Shown one piece after another: positions 32,218 through 40,486 of a stretch of DNA of 59,274 nucleotides; position 1 is the first letter of the stretch, and every line of letters starts with the position of its first letter. Under the pieces are notes generated by a model. That model ran no database searches and had not been told where the DNA came from. It worked only from the letters and a program-made list of their open reading frames with translations. A program made the position numbers and the translations under genes. The stretch spans positions 1-59,274 of the forward strand of contig CAKSJF010000004.1 of the NCBI GenBank assembly GCA_934462945.1, in the 5' to 3' direction. This DNA is from an uncultured Clostridia bacterium. GTDB lineage: Bacteria > Bacillota > Clostridia > UBA1381.

Positions 32218-34077
32218 ATGGAGTATTATGTTTCAAAATACACAAGGGCTGCAAAAAATGATGATGAGGCAATCCGGCTATGCCTGGAAGACAGCAAAAA
32301 TGAGCCGGAGAGAGTCATTGTATTTGACAATCCAAGCTATGTGATTTCGCAAGCCATTTTACTTCCGTCAGACACCACCGTGATTTTAGACGGATGCCAT
32401 ATCAAACAGGCTGATTTTACCGTTGATAATGTTTTTCGCGGGGATAATATTGTTTGCGATCCGGACAATCCGATGTCAGTTCCGCTTGCGTGCACACCGA
32501 TTCAGAATCTTAAAATCTTAGGCAGAAACGGTGCGCGGATTTCCGGTCCTGACCGAAACAGAGTGGGGTATCATCCGGTGTTAGAGGAAGAACAGGAAAT
32601 GGTCGGAGATTTTTGGGGATGGCGAACCTTTACTATTTTGCTTTCCAATTGCACAGGCTTTGAGATTTCCGGTATGAAACTCGATCAGTCCCGGTGCTGG
32701 ACGGTTACTCTTGATCTTTGCTGGAATGGAGTAATACGCGATTTAGAGATTGAAACCAATGTGAAAAACGGAGACGGAATCGATCTTAGGGCAGGATGCC
32801 AGCAGATTCGGATTGAAAACATTTCAGGCAATACCTCGGATGACAGCATTGCCTGCACGGCGCTTGGAATGGCGGAGAAAACAGTATATCCGATTGGAAA
32901 TTATCTGTATCCGTTAGAGCCGTCCTGCTGTTTAGAGTATAAAGAAAGAGATATTAGCGATATTCAGATTCAAAATATACAAACAGGCGGCTGCCACCAT
33001 GCGGTGATTTGTCTTGCGGCGGATGGCTGCCGTGTGCATGACGTATTCATTGATGGGGTACAGGAGGTTGGAGACGGAAAACGAGAGGCAACTGTCAAGC
33101 TATATACGGGTTATGGTGCTCAATCCGGCAAAGCAGATCTTTCTCGCATTACAGTTCAAAATGTATCTTCATGCTATGCAGAGCATGCGGTCTACTGCAA
33201 CACTGCTGTGAATGACTGTGTCCTGAAAAATATTCAGTCCCACAAAGAGGAGGCGATACTCTTAGATCATCCGGAGGGATTTTCACTCATCGATGGAATT
33301 GAGACAGAGGATATTCAAAAAATGCTGCAACAGCTTGGTATTTCTTCCGGTGGCTGTGTTGCGGTGCATACCTCGTTAAAAAGCATCGGAAAAATCTGCG
33401 GCGGTGCAAAGACAATGTTAAATGCATTTTGTAAATTTCTGCAAGATGGAATGTTGGTTGTGCCAACGCATACCTGGGCAAATGTGAATGCAGAAACTCC
33501 GGAATTTGATGTCCGGACAACGAAGCCTTGTATCGGAGCATTTCCGATGTTATGTGCAAAGGCGGCAATAGATGATAAAAATGCAGTTCGTTCTCTGCAT
33601 CCGACGCATTCTGCGGCGATCTTTGGGAAACAAGCAAAACAATATGCAGACGGAGAAATTCGTGTTCGGTCACGAACACCGCGAAACGGCGTATGGGGCA
33701 GACTATATGACCAGAATGCAAAGGTTTTAATGATTGGGGTGGGGTTAGAGAGTAACACTTATCTTCATGCAGTGGATGAGGAGATCAATGGCTTGCCGGA
33801 GAACGAGGCTTTCTATTTTGATGCTTGCTTAGTAGATTTAGACGGAAAAAGGCATCAGATCATGCATATGAACAAGATGGCATACTGGACATCCAATCAT
33901 TTCCCAAAATTGGAACCATACTTTTTAGAGCATGGAGCGGTTTCTTATGCCCGATTGGGAAATGCAAAGGTAATCTGCTTTGATGTTGTGAAAGGACATG
34001 ATTTATTGGTGGAGCTATGCAAAAGAGCAAAGGATGCAAAGCGATTTGAAAGTATTGCAGAGGCTGCTGCAAAATAA
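32218..34077 (+). CDS. GH28-like right-handed beta-helix fused to an AAC(3)-type acetyltransferase
   Basis: 619 residues from ATG 32218, seven bases after CAGGAGG. Residues about 1-355 have the rung pattern of a right-handed parallel beta-helix of the GH28/pectate-lyase type (IRDLEIETNVKNGDGIDLR and NTSDDSIACT recall the GH28 NGDGID and DDxIA motifs that hold catalytic aspartates). Residues about 365-619 match the AAC(3)/YokD antibiotic acetyltransferase fold: VAVHTSLKSIGKICGGAKT, VVPTHTWANVN, RSLHPTHSAAIFGKQAK (H461, H464) and LMIGVGLESNTYLHAVDEEI. No signal peptide or membrane segment is seen, so the enzyme is likely cytoplasmic. The joint action of a glycan-binding or -cleaving helix and an acetyl-CoA-dependent N-acetyltransferase suggests an amino-sugar or oligosaccharide substrate; a role in aminoglycoside resistance is less likely. 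The gene stands alone between two terminators. Confidence 0.82.
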   Translation: MEYYVSKYTRAAKNDDEAIRLCLEDSKNEPERVIVFDNPSYVISQAILLPSDTTVILDGCHIKQADFTVDNVFRGDNIVCDPDNPMSVPLACTPIQNLKILGRNGARISGPDRNRVGYHPVLEEEQEMVGDFWGWRTFTILLSNCTGFEISGMKLDQSRCWTVTLDLCWNGVIRDLEIETNVKNGDGIDLRAGCQQIRIENISGNTSDDSIACTALGMAEKTVYPIGNYLYPLEPSCCLEYKERDISDIQIQNIQTGGCHHAVICLAADGCRVHDVFIDGVQEVGDGKREATVKLYTGYGAQSGKADLSRITVQNVSSCYAEHAVYCNTAVNDCVLKNIQSHKEEAILLDHPEGFSLIDGIETEDIQKMLQQLGISSGGCVAVHTSLKSIGKICGGAKTMLNAFCKFLQDGMLVVPTHTWANVNAETPEFDVRTTKPCIGAFPMLCAKAAIDDKNAVRSLHPTHSAAIFGKQAKQYADGEIRVRSRTPRNGVWGRLYDQNAKVLMIGVGLESNTYLHAVDEEINGLPENEAFYFDACLVDLDGKRHQIMHMNKMAYWTSNHFPKLEPYFLEHGAVSYARLGNAKVICFDVVKGHDLLVELCKRAKDAKRFESIAEAAAK

Positions 34078-34078
34078 G

Positions 34079-34104
34079 AAAAGCGCCGTTTCAGCGGCGC
34101 TTTT
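34079..34104. terminator. Bidirectional terminator between convergent genes
   Basis: AAAAGCGCCG-TTTCAG-CGGCGCTTTT, a perfect 10-bp stem whose A and T tracts make it work on both strands. It ends the beta-helix-AAC(3) gene and tyrS. Confidence 0.92.
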
Positions 34105-34111
34105 CTATGCA

Positions 34112-35338
34112 TTACTTTAAAATTACTTTATGGAATACCTTTTTACCCTTTTTTACGATCATGCCGTTATCGGTGAACATTTCCTCTGTAACAACCATAT
34201 TCGGATCGGTCACCTTTTCGTCATTGACCGAAAGACCGTTTTGCTGTACTAAGCGTCTGCCCTCGCCCTTTGAGGGGATCAGCTTTGTTAAAAGAAGTAC
34301 ATCTAAGATGCCTTTGCCAATTACATCTGCACGGTCAAGCTCGGTAGATGGCATATTTTCACTCACCCCATGACCGGAGAATACTTCCTCGGCGGCTTTC
34401 TGCACGCGGTTTGCCTCCTCCTCGCCATGAACAAGCTTGGTTACCTCGTATGCCAGACGTTTCTTTGCCTGGTTCAGCTCCTGACCTTCCCATTTCTCCA
34501 TTTCCCGGATTTCCTCCATCGGAACAAAGGTAATCAGCTTTAAGCAGCGGATTACATCATCATCCGCAACATTTACCCAGTACTGGTAGAAGTCATACGG
34601 CTTGCATTTCTCCGGATCTAACCAAAGTGCGCCCTTTGCGGTTTTGCCCATTTTCTTTCCCTCTGAAGTGGTCAGAAGTGTAAAGGTCATACCGTAGGTC
34701 TGCGTCTGATCCTTGCGGCGGCAAAGGTCAATTCCGCCCAGAATATTCGACCACTGATCGTCTCCGCCCAGCTCAATTTTACAGTTGTATTTGCGGTTTA
34801 ACATTAAGAAATCGTAGCTCTGCATCAGCATGTAGTTAAATTCTAAAAAGGACAACCCCTTTTCCAGACGTTGCTTAAAGCATTCTGCGGTCAGCATTTT
34901 ATTGACCGAGAAACAAGAGCCGATGTCGCGTAAAAATTCCACATAATTTAAATTCAAAAGCCAGTCAGCATTGTTCACCATTAACGCTTTTCCCTCCGAA
35001 AAGTCGATCATGGTGGACAGCTGCTTTTTAAAGCATTCGCAGTTGTGGTCGATGATTTCCTTTGTCATCATCTGCCGCATGTCGGTTCTTCCGCTGGGGT
35101 CGCCGATATGTCCTGTTCCGCCGCCGACTAAGGCAATCGGACGGTGACCTGCATCCTGCATGTGCTTCATAACAACCATCTGCAAAAAGTGACCTACATG
35201 CAGACTGTCTGCTGTCGGGTCAAAGCCGATGTAAAAGGTAACCTTTTCTTTCCCTAATAATTCTCTGATTTCTTCCTCATGTGTTGTCTGCGCAATCAAA
35301 CCGCGCTCCTTTAACACATCAAAAACATTTCGCTCCAT
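34112..35338 (-). CDS. tyrS: Tyrosyl-tRNA synthetase
   Basis: Class I aminoacyl-tRNA synthetase of 408 residues. The HIGH-type signature is HVGH (FDPTADSLHVGHFLQ), the KMSKS-type signature is KMGKT, and an S4-like RNA-binding domain closes the protein (SKGEGRRLVQQNGLSVNDEK). Features such as FLEFNYMLMQSYDFLMLNRK place it with bacterial TyrS. The ATG follows AAGGAG. No T-box leader is seen; it lies 32 nt downstream of the pseudouridine synthase gene and is probably transcribed with it. Confidence 0.96.
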   Translation of the reverse strand: MERNVFDVLKERGLIAQTTHEEEIRELLGKEKVTFYIGFDPTADSLHVGHFLQMVVMKHMQDAGHRPIALVGGGTGHIGDPSGRTDMRQMMTKEIIDHNCECFKKQLSTMIDFSEGKALMVNNADWLLNLNYVEFLRDIGSCFSVNKMLTAECFKQRLEKGLSFLEFNYMLMQSYDFLMLNRKYNCKIELGGDDQWSNILGGIDLCRRKDQTQTYGMTFTLLTTSEGKKMGKTAKGALWLDPEKCKPYDFYQYWVNVADDDVIRCLKLITFVPMEEIREMEKWEGQELNQAKKRLAYEVTKLVHGEEEANRVQKAAEEVFSGHGVSENMPSTELDRADVIGKGILDVLLLTKLIPSKGEGRRLVQQNGLSVNDEKVTDPNMVVTEEMFTDNGMIVKKGKKVFHKVILK

Positions 35339-35370
35339 TTTTCTACTCCTTGTTCTATTTAATAATTTTT

Positions 35371-36093
35371 TTACGAATTGAATAAATAATTGACCTCATG
35401 AGAGGTCAGATATCGCCATCTGCCCAGCGGCAGCGTGCCTAATTCGACCGTTCCGATTTTCACCCTTTGCAGATGCGCCACATGACAGCCGACCGCCTCA
35501 AACATTTTCCGGACCTGACGGTTTTTGCCCTCATGAATTGTAATTTTGATAACGGTATATCCGTTTTCCGCATCCAGCATTTCTACCTCGGCAGGGGAGG
35601 TGGTATAGTCCTCAATCCGGATTCCGCGCCGCAGCTGCTGCAAGCCGCGGACGGTAATTCCGCCCTTTAGCGTGGCAATATAGGTCTTGTCCATATGAAA
35701 TTTCGGATGCGTCACACGGTAGGTAAAATCTCCGTCGTTGGTCAGAAGCAAAAGTCCCTCTGTTTCATAATCCAGTCTGCCAACCGGGAAAATCCGGGTG
35801 GGGATTTCCTCTCCGATCAGATCCACCACTGTCGGACGCTCAAACTGATCCTTTGCCGTGGAAACATAGCCTGCCGGTTTATTCAGCATGACATAGTATT
35901 TTTTCTGCGGCGCTTTGATCGGCTTGTTGTAAACCGAAACATGATCCGCACCGATCTCCACCTTTGTACCAAGCTCGCGGACGGTTTCATCATTCACACG
36001 CACATGCCCGTCTGCAATCAGCTTTTCTGCTGCGCGTCTGGACGCAATGCCGCACATGGCAATATATTTTTGCAGTCTGACAATCTCTCCCAT
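35371..36093 (-). CDS. RsuA/RluB-family pseudouridine synthase
   Basis: 240 residues. An N-terminal S4 domain (about 5-65; RLQKYIAMCGIASRRAAEKL) is followed by the catalytic domain with the family signature FPVGRLDYETEGLLLLTNDG, whose aspartate in GRLDYET is catalytic. Members act on 16S or 23S rRNA; the B. subtilis RluB type, acting on 23S position 2633, is the closest functional guess. The ATG context is weak (GAAAGG upstream). It precedes tyrS on the minus strand and has a promoter at 36126-36154. Confidence 0.92.
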   Translation of the reverse strand: MGEIVRLQKYIAMCGIASRRAAEKLIADGHVRVNDETVRELGTKVEIGADHVSVYNKPIKAPQKKYYVMLNKPAGYVSTAKDQFERPTVVDLIGEEIPTRIFPVGRLDYETEGLLLLTNDGDFTYRVTHPKFHMDKTYIATLKGGITVRGLQQLRRGIRIEDYTTSPAEVEMLDAENGYTVIKITIHEGKNRQVRKMFEAVGCHVAHLQRVKIGTVELGTLPLGRWRYLTSHEVNYLFNS

Positions 36094-36125
36094 GGCAAAT
36101 CTTTTCCTTTCATAGCAATACCTTT

Positions 36126-36154
36126 AGTATACCATAAGATTTCCCAAAATACAA
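36126..36154 (-). promoter_or_regulatory. Promoter of the pseudouridine synthase-tyrS operon
   Basis: On the minus strand TTGTAT (36149-36154), a 17-nt spacer ending in TGG and TATACT (36126-36131), an extended -10 promoter. Confidence 0.75.
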
Positions 36155-36191
36155 GCCTCTCTTTTTCTTTCGGTCAATTTTATGAAAAAAA

Positions 36192-36221
36192 TTGACAAAA
36201 TGGTACTGTTTGTAGTATGAT
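36192..36221 (+). promoter_or_regulatory. Promoter of the ABC exporter gene
   Basis: TTGACA (36192-36197), an 18-nt spacer and TATGAT (36216-36221), 28-40 nt before the start of the exporter. It is divergent from the promoter at 36126-36154, with only 37 nt between the two -35 boxes. Confidence 0.7.
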
Positions 36222-36261
36222 ATATATATTAAGGTAAAATCACAGGAGGATGATCAGAGGA

Positions 36262-37905
36262 GTGGAAAAGAAGTCCTTAAAATGGTTATATAAAAACGGG
36301 AAAAGCTCTATCCCGGCAATGGTGCTTTTGAGCGTTCTGAGTGCGTCGCTGTCGCTTTTATCCCTGCGCTTTGTTGAAGCGTCCAGAAGCTTAATTAATA
36401 TTGCGATCGGAAGTGCAGAGGGAAGTTTTCGGAATGCGGTATTACTTTTATTGGGTTTGCTTGTTTTGCAGCTTGTTTTACAGATTGGTATTAACTTTTT
36501 GCAGGTGCATGCCTCGGCAAGGCTGGAAATTTCGCTGAAACAGGAAATTTTCCGCCGGTTAATCCGGAAAGAATATCTGGCGGTTTCAAAATTTCATTCG
36601 GGCGAGCTTTTAAACCGGCTCAATAGTGACATTTCGGTCATTGTGAACGGAATTGTCACGGTAATTCCGGCGGCGGTGTTGTTTTTAACATCGATTGTCG
36701 GCGGTTTTATCATGCTGTATTCCATCGACCGGGTGCTTGCAGGATTGATTCTTGCCATCGGCCCGTTTGTGCTTGTCGGAGCGCGGCTCTATAGCAGACG
36801 CTATAAGGCACTGCATAAGAAATGCCAGGAGGCGGACGGAAAAACGAAATCCTTTATGCTGGAAATTTTGCAGAATCTTTTGGTGGTCAAGTCTTTTGGA
36901 AACGAAATGCCGGTGATGGAAAAAAGCTCCGATCTGCAAAATGAAAGCTACCGTCTGCGCATTAAAAGAACCAAGGTTTCGGTTGTAGCGCATGTCGGGC
37001 TGTTTCTGATCTTTAATGCCGGCTATTATTTTGCCGTAGCATTTGGCGCTTACCGGCTTTCCACAGGCACAGGCATCGGTTTTGGTGATTTTACGGCAAT
37101 TCTGCAATTGGTGAATCAGATTCAAAGTCCGTTTAAGCAGATTGCATCCTTAATTCCGCAGGTGTTTTCTACGATTGCCTCCGCGGAGCGGATGCTGGAA
37201 TTGGAGGAATTAGCGGAGGAAAAAGAGGAAAAAAGCGTCAATGCCCGGGAGGTTTACCGCAGTTTAGAGGAAATTGTTTTTGATCATGTCAGCTTTTCCT
37301 ATAACCAGGATTCCACTGTCAGCGGTATCAATATGCAGATTAAAAAGGGAGAGCATGTGGTGGTTGCCGGGGAATCGGGTGCAGGAAAGAGTACTGCAGT
37401 AAAGCTTTTATTAAGCATTTTCCAGCCGCAGGAGGGAAAAATTTATTTAAAGACCGGGCAGGGGAATATACCGGTCAGCTGTCAGACGCGAAGTCTTTTT
37501 GCTTATGTTCCGCAAGGCAATCTGATTCTGTCCGGTACGATTCGTGAAAATATCACCTTTGCCTGCGGTGCTGCAAGCGAGGAGGAGATTATAAAGAGCG
37601 CAAAAATCGCGCAGATCTGGGACTTTATCGAATCGCTGGAGGATAGACTGGATACCAAAATCGGAGAAAAAGGACTCGGACTCTCCGAGGGACAGGCACA
37701 GAGAATTGCGATTGCGCGCGCCATTTTATACGATGCACCGGTGTTGCTTTTGGATGAGGCAACTTCTGCTTTGGATTCTGACACCGAGATTGCGCTTCTT
37801 CATGCCATCCGCAGTATGACGGATAAAACCTGTATTTTAGTTTCTCATAAAAAGGCGGCATTTGAAATCTGCGACCGCGTTTTATATGTGGAGAAAAAAC
37901 GCTGA
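36262..37905 (+). CDS. ABC transporter, fused membrane and ATP-binding domains
   Basis: About 547 residues, a half-transporter of the exporter type that would work as a dimer. The first 300 or so residues hold six membrane helices (for example AMVLLSVLSASLSLLSLRF and AVLLLLGLLVLQLVLQIGIN), and the ATP-binding domain occupies the last 230: Walker A GESGAGKST, Q-loop VPQGN, signature LSEGQAQR (one change from LSGGQ), Walker B VLLLDEATSAL and H-loop SHKKA. The start is uncertain: ATG 36250 directly abuts AGGAGG, so GTG 36262 with 12-nt spacing is preferred, but ATG 36250 would add four residues. No binding protein or partner gene is adjacent; the substrate is unknown. Confidence 0.88.
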   Translation: MEKKSLKWLYKNGKSSIPAMVLLSVLSASLSLLSLRFVEASRSLINIAIGSAEGSFRNAVLLLLGLLVLQLVLQIGINFLQVHASARLEISLKQEIFRRLIRKEYLAVSKFHSGELLNRLNSDISVIVNGIVTVIPAAVLFLTSIVGGFIMLYSIDRVLAGLILAIGPFVLVGARLYSRRYKALHKKCQEADGKTKSFMLEILQNLLVVKSFGNEMPVMEKSSDLQNESYRLRIKRTKVSVVAHVGLFLIFNAGYYFAVAFGAYRLSTGTGIGFGDFTAILQLVNQIQSPFKQIASLIPQVFSTIASAERMLELEELAEEKEEKSVNAREVYRSLEEIVFDHVSFSYNQDSTVSGINMQIKKGEHVVVAGESGAGKSTAVKLLLSIFQPQEGKIYLKTGQGNIPVSCQTRSLFAYVPQGNLILSGTIRENITFACGAASEEEIIKSAKIAQIWDFIESLEDRLDTKIGEKGLGLSEGQAQRIAIARAILYDAPVLLLDEATSALDSDTEIALLHAIRSMTDKTCILVSHKKAAFEICDRVLYVEKKR

Positions 37906-37921
37906 TTTCGGGAAAAAACTC

Positions 37922-37950
37922 TTGACTTTGCAGCGGAAAAGAAATATACT
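37922..37950 (+). promoter_or_regulatory. Promoter of the radC operon
   Basis: TTGACT (37922-37927), a 17-nt spacer and TATACT (37945-37950), 35 nt before radC. It would drive the tightly packed genes up to about 45.3 kb. Confidence 0.75.
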
Positions 37951-37985
37951 GTATTATAGGGGATTCTTGATTTTATGGAGGAAGT

Positions 37986-38687
37986 ATGGCAGAGAAAAAC
38001 ATTCATGAAAAACACAGGGAACGAATGAGAGCAAAGCTTCTTTCCTCGGAGGGTGATATTTTAGAGGAGCATGAGGCTTTGGAAATGCTGCTTTATGCCT
38101 GTCAGAAACAGAAAAATACCAATCCGATTGCACAGAATCTGCTTCAGCGGTTCGGATCGCTTTCCGGCGTGTTTGAGGCGGATTATCATGCCTTGATGGA
38201 AATAGACGGAATCGGAACACAGGCGGCAACTCTGATTAAATTGCAGGCGGTTTTGTGCCGGATGTATGCGATTGATAAACAGCAGCAGCTTTCCAAGCGG
38301 TTTCGCTTTACCCCAAAAAGCGCGGGCAGTTATGTGGTGAATTATTTTTACGGCTATAAGACGGAAACTTTTATCATGTTCTGTCTGCGTGCAGATTGCA
38401 GTCTGATCTGTGCAAAGATACTCGGAAAAGGATCGGTCAGCAGCGTGTTGGTGGATTCGCGGAAAATCTTGCAGACGGCAATGGAATCAAATGCAGTCTA
38501 TGTAGTGTTGGCGCACAATCACCCGAACGGAACGATGGTTCCCTCGCAGGCAGATTTAGACATGACAAGGGAGATTGCGCATGCGCTCACCTTTTCGGAA
38601 ATCCGGCTGATTGACCATATTATTGTCTGCGGAAACCGCTACATCAGCCTGGCAAACGATTATAAAATTTTAGCAGAAGAGGAATAA
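37986..38687 (+). CDS. radC: RadC/YsxA-family JAB1/MPN protein
   Basis: 233 residues. An N-terminal helix-hairpin-helix region (GSLSGVFEADYHALMEIDGI, GTQAATLIKLQ) is followed by an MPN/JAMM domain with the metal-binding motif AHNHPNGTMVPSQADLDMTR (H, H, S, D). RadC was named as a DNA repair protein but that function is doubtful; the fold suggests a metallo-isopeptidase or nuclease-like role. ATG follows GGAGG. First gene of the long operon; hisH starts 4 nt after its stop. Confidence 0.93.
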   Translation: MAEKNIHEKHRERMRAKLLSSEGDILEEHEALEMLLYACQKQKNTNPIAQNLLQRFGSLSGVFEADYHALMEIDGIGTQAATLIKLQAVLCRMYAIDKQQQLSKRFRFTPKSAGSYVVNYFYGYKTETFIMFCLRADCSLICAKILGKGSVSSVLVDSRKILQTAMESNAVYVVLAHNHPNGTMVPSQADLDMTREIAHALTFSEIRLIDHIIVCGNRYISLANDYKILAEEE

Positions 38688-38691
38688 ACAA

Positions 38692-39297
38692 ATGATAGCA
38701 GTAATTGATTATGGAGCAGGAAACCTGCATAGTGTGCAGAATGCGCTGAATCATTTAGGAGCGGAGAATGTCATTTCTTCCGATCCGGAGGTGATTCTCA
38801 GGGCGGACCGTGTGATTCTGCCAGGGGTCGGCGCGTTTGGCGACGCGATGGCGGCAATGAGAAAAAGCGGTATGGATGAGGTTGTCCGGCAATGTGCAGA
38901 GGAGGACAAGCCGCTTTTGGGAATCTGCCTCGGCTTGCAGCTTTTGTTTGAGAAAAGCGAGGAAACGCCGGATGTTCCGGGACTGGGAATTTTCAAGGGT
39001 GAATTTTTAAAGATTCCGGAAAAACCGGGTTTGAAAATTCCGCATATCGGCTGGAATGATCTGACCTTTCCTGCACCCTCCCGGATGTTTGAGGGAATCG
39101 GCGCACATCCGTATGTATATTTTGTGCATTCCTATTATCTGAATACACCGGAGCGGGAGATTGTCTCGGCATATACCGATTACGGCACAAGACTTCCGGT
39201 GGCAGTGGAACGTAAAAATGTCTTTGCAATGCAGTTTCATCCGGAAAAAAGCGGCGTTGTCGGCATGAAAATTTTAGAGAATTTTCTCAGGGTATAA
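38692..39297 (+). CDS. hisH: Imidazole glycerol phosphate synthase, glutaminase subunit HisH
   Basis: 201 residues. Supplies ammonia from glutamine to HisF in histidine synthesis. The nucleophile cysteine is in GICLGLQLLFEKSEE (near residue 80) and the His-Glu pair in MQFHPEKSG near the C terminus. The oxyanion region is the usual PGVGAFGDAM. The ribosome binding site is GAAGAGGA within the end of radC. No other his genes besides hisF are in the window. Confidence 0.95.
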   Translation: MIAVIDYGAGNLHSVQNALNHLGAENVISSDPEVILRADRVILPGVGAFGDAMAAMRKSGMDEVVRQCAEEDKPLLGICLGLQLLFEKSEETPDVPGLGIFKGEFLKIPEKPGLKIPHIGWNDLTFPAPSRMFEGIGAHPYVYFVHSYYLNTPEREIVSAYTDYGTRLPVAVERKNVFAMQFHPEKSGVVGMKILENFLRV

Positions 39298-39309
39298 GGG
39301 GGGAGAAGC

Positions 39310-40068
39310 ATGTACGCAAAAAGAATCATCCCTTGCCTGGATGTCAAGGACGGACGCGTGGTTAAGGGAATTAATTTTGTAGATTTGGTGGATGCCGGCG
39401 ATCCGGTGGAGACGGCAAAGGCATATGACAAAGCCGGAGCAGATGAACTGGTATTTCTGGATATTACCGCATCCTCCGACGGAAGAAATACCGTTTCTGA
39501 TATGGTGGAGCGGATTGCCCGAGAGGTGTTTATTCCGTTCACTGTCGGCGGAGGTATCCGGAGTGTGGAGGATTTCCGGACGATCTTAAATGCCGGAGCA
39601 GATAAAGTGGCGGTTAATTCTGCGGCAATTAAGCGCCCGGAGCTGATTTCGGAGGCGGCAGAGAAATTTGGCAGTCAGTGCGTGGTCTGCGCAATTGATG
39701 CAAAGAGAAACGGAGATCACTGGGAGGTCTATCTAAACGGCGGCAGGGTCAATACCGGACTGGACGCGGTCGAATGGGCGAGAAAGGCAGAAAGACTCGG
39801 CGCAGGAGAAATTCTCTTAACCAGTATGGACTGTGACGGCACAAAACAAGGCTATGATCTTGCGCTTACAAAAGCAATTTCAGAGCATGCAAAAATTCCG
39901 GTGATCGCATCGGGCGGCGCAGGTGCGCTTTCACATTTTTACGATGCCTTTACCAAGGGTGCGGCAGACGCAGTTTTAGCAGCAAGCCTGTTTCATTTTA
40001 AAGAGATTGAAATTTGTGAATTGAAAAAATATTTAAAGATGCGCGGAATCCATGTCCGTGAGATATAA
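39310..40068 (+). CDS. hisF: Imidazole glycerol phosphate synthase, cyclase subunit HisF
   Basis: 252 residues, TIM barrel. It converts PRFAR plus ammonia to imidazole glycerol phosphate and AICAR. Catalytic D11 (IPCLDVKDGRVVKG) and D130 (VCAIDAKRNG) are both present, as are phosphate-binding GGGIRS and ASGGAGA. The ATG follows GGGGGAG. The length and catalytic residues fit true HisF rather than the sugar-modifying WbuZ relatives. Confidence 0.95.
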   Translation: MYAKRIIPCLDVKDGRVVKGINFVDLVDAGDPVETAKAYDKAGADELVFLDITASSDGRNTVSDMVERIAREVFIPFTVGGGIRSVEDFRTILNAGADKVAVNSAAIKRPELISEAAEKFGSQCVVCAIDAKRNGDHWEVYLNGGRVNTGLDAVEWARKAERLGAGEILLTSMDCDGTKQGYDLALTKAISEHAKIPVIASGGAGALSHFYDAFTKGAADAVLAASLFHFKEIEICELKKYLKMRGIHVREI

Positions 40069-40078
40069 GGAGTACAGA

Positions 40079-40486
40079 ATGAAGAAATTTTCCAGAACAG
40101 AAGCCAGAACCGAAGCGTTTAAGCTGATCTTTCAGACGGAAACCAACCATGATGATATTGAATTTCTGATTTTGCAGATGCTGGAGGAGAACCCGGCGGC
40201 AAGCAGACAGATCGATTATATCCGGAATGTAGTTACGGGTGTGAATGAGAAAAAGGAAGAATTAGAAACGGCAATTTCGGAGCATCTTTCTCCGGGATGG
40301 AAATTGGAGCGTGTCCCAAAGGTTGCGCTTTGCGTTTTAAAGCTTGCAATCTATGAAATCCGTTATGTGGAGGACGTGCCGGAAAGAGTTGCTATCAACG
40401 AGGCGGTCGAACTGGACAAAATTTATGATGATCCGGATCATTCCGCGTTTGTCAACGGTGTTTTAGGGAGCTTTTGCAGAGCATGA
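40079..40486 (+). CDS. nusB: Transcription antitermination factor NusB
   Basis: 135 residues from ATG 40079 (MKKFSRTEARTEAFKLIFQT), eight bases after AAGGAG. NusB binds boxA RNA with S10 (rpsJ at 8323) during rRNA transcription. The all-helical pattern with LERVPKVALCVLKLAIYEIR and VAINEAVELDKIYDDPDHSA, then FVNGVLGS, is typical. It overlaps the next gene by an ATGA. Confidence 0.95.
   Translation: MKKFSRTEARTEAFKLIFQTETNHDDIEFLILQMLEENPAASRQIDYIRNVVTGVNEKKEELETAISEHLSPGWKLERVPKVALCVLKLAIYEIRYVEDVPERVAINEAVELDKIYDDPDHSAFVNGVLGSFCRA

Noticed and set aside
33310..34077. AAC(3) domain as an aminoglycoside resistance gene
   Set aside because: It is fused to a beta-helix and stands outside any resistance or mobile context; AAC(3)-fold proteins with other substrates are common.
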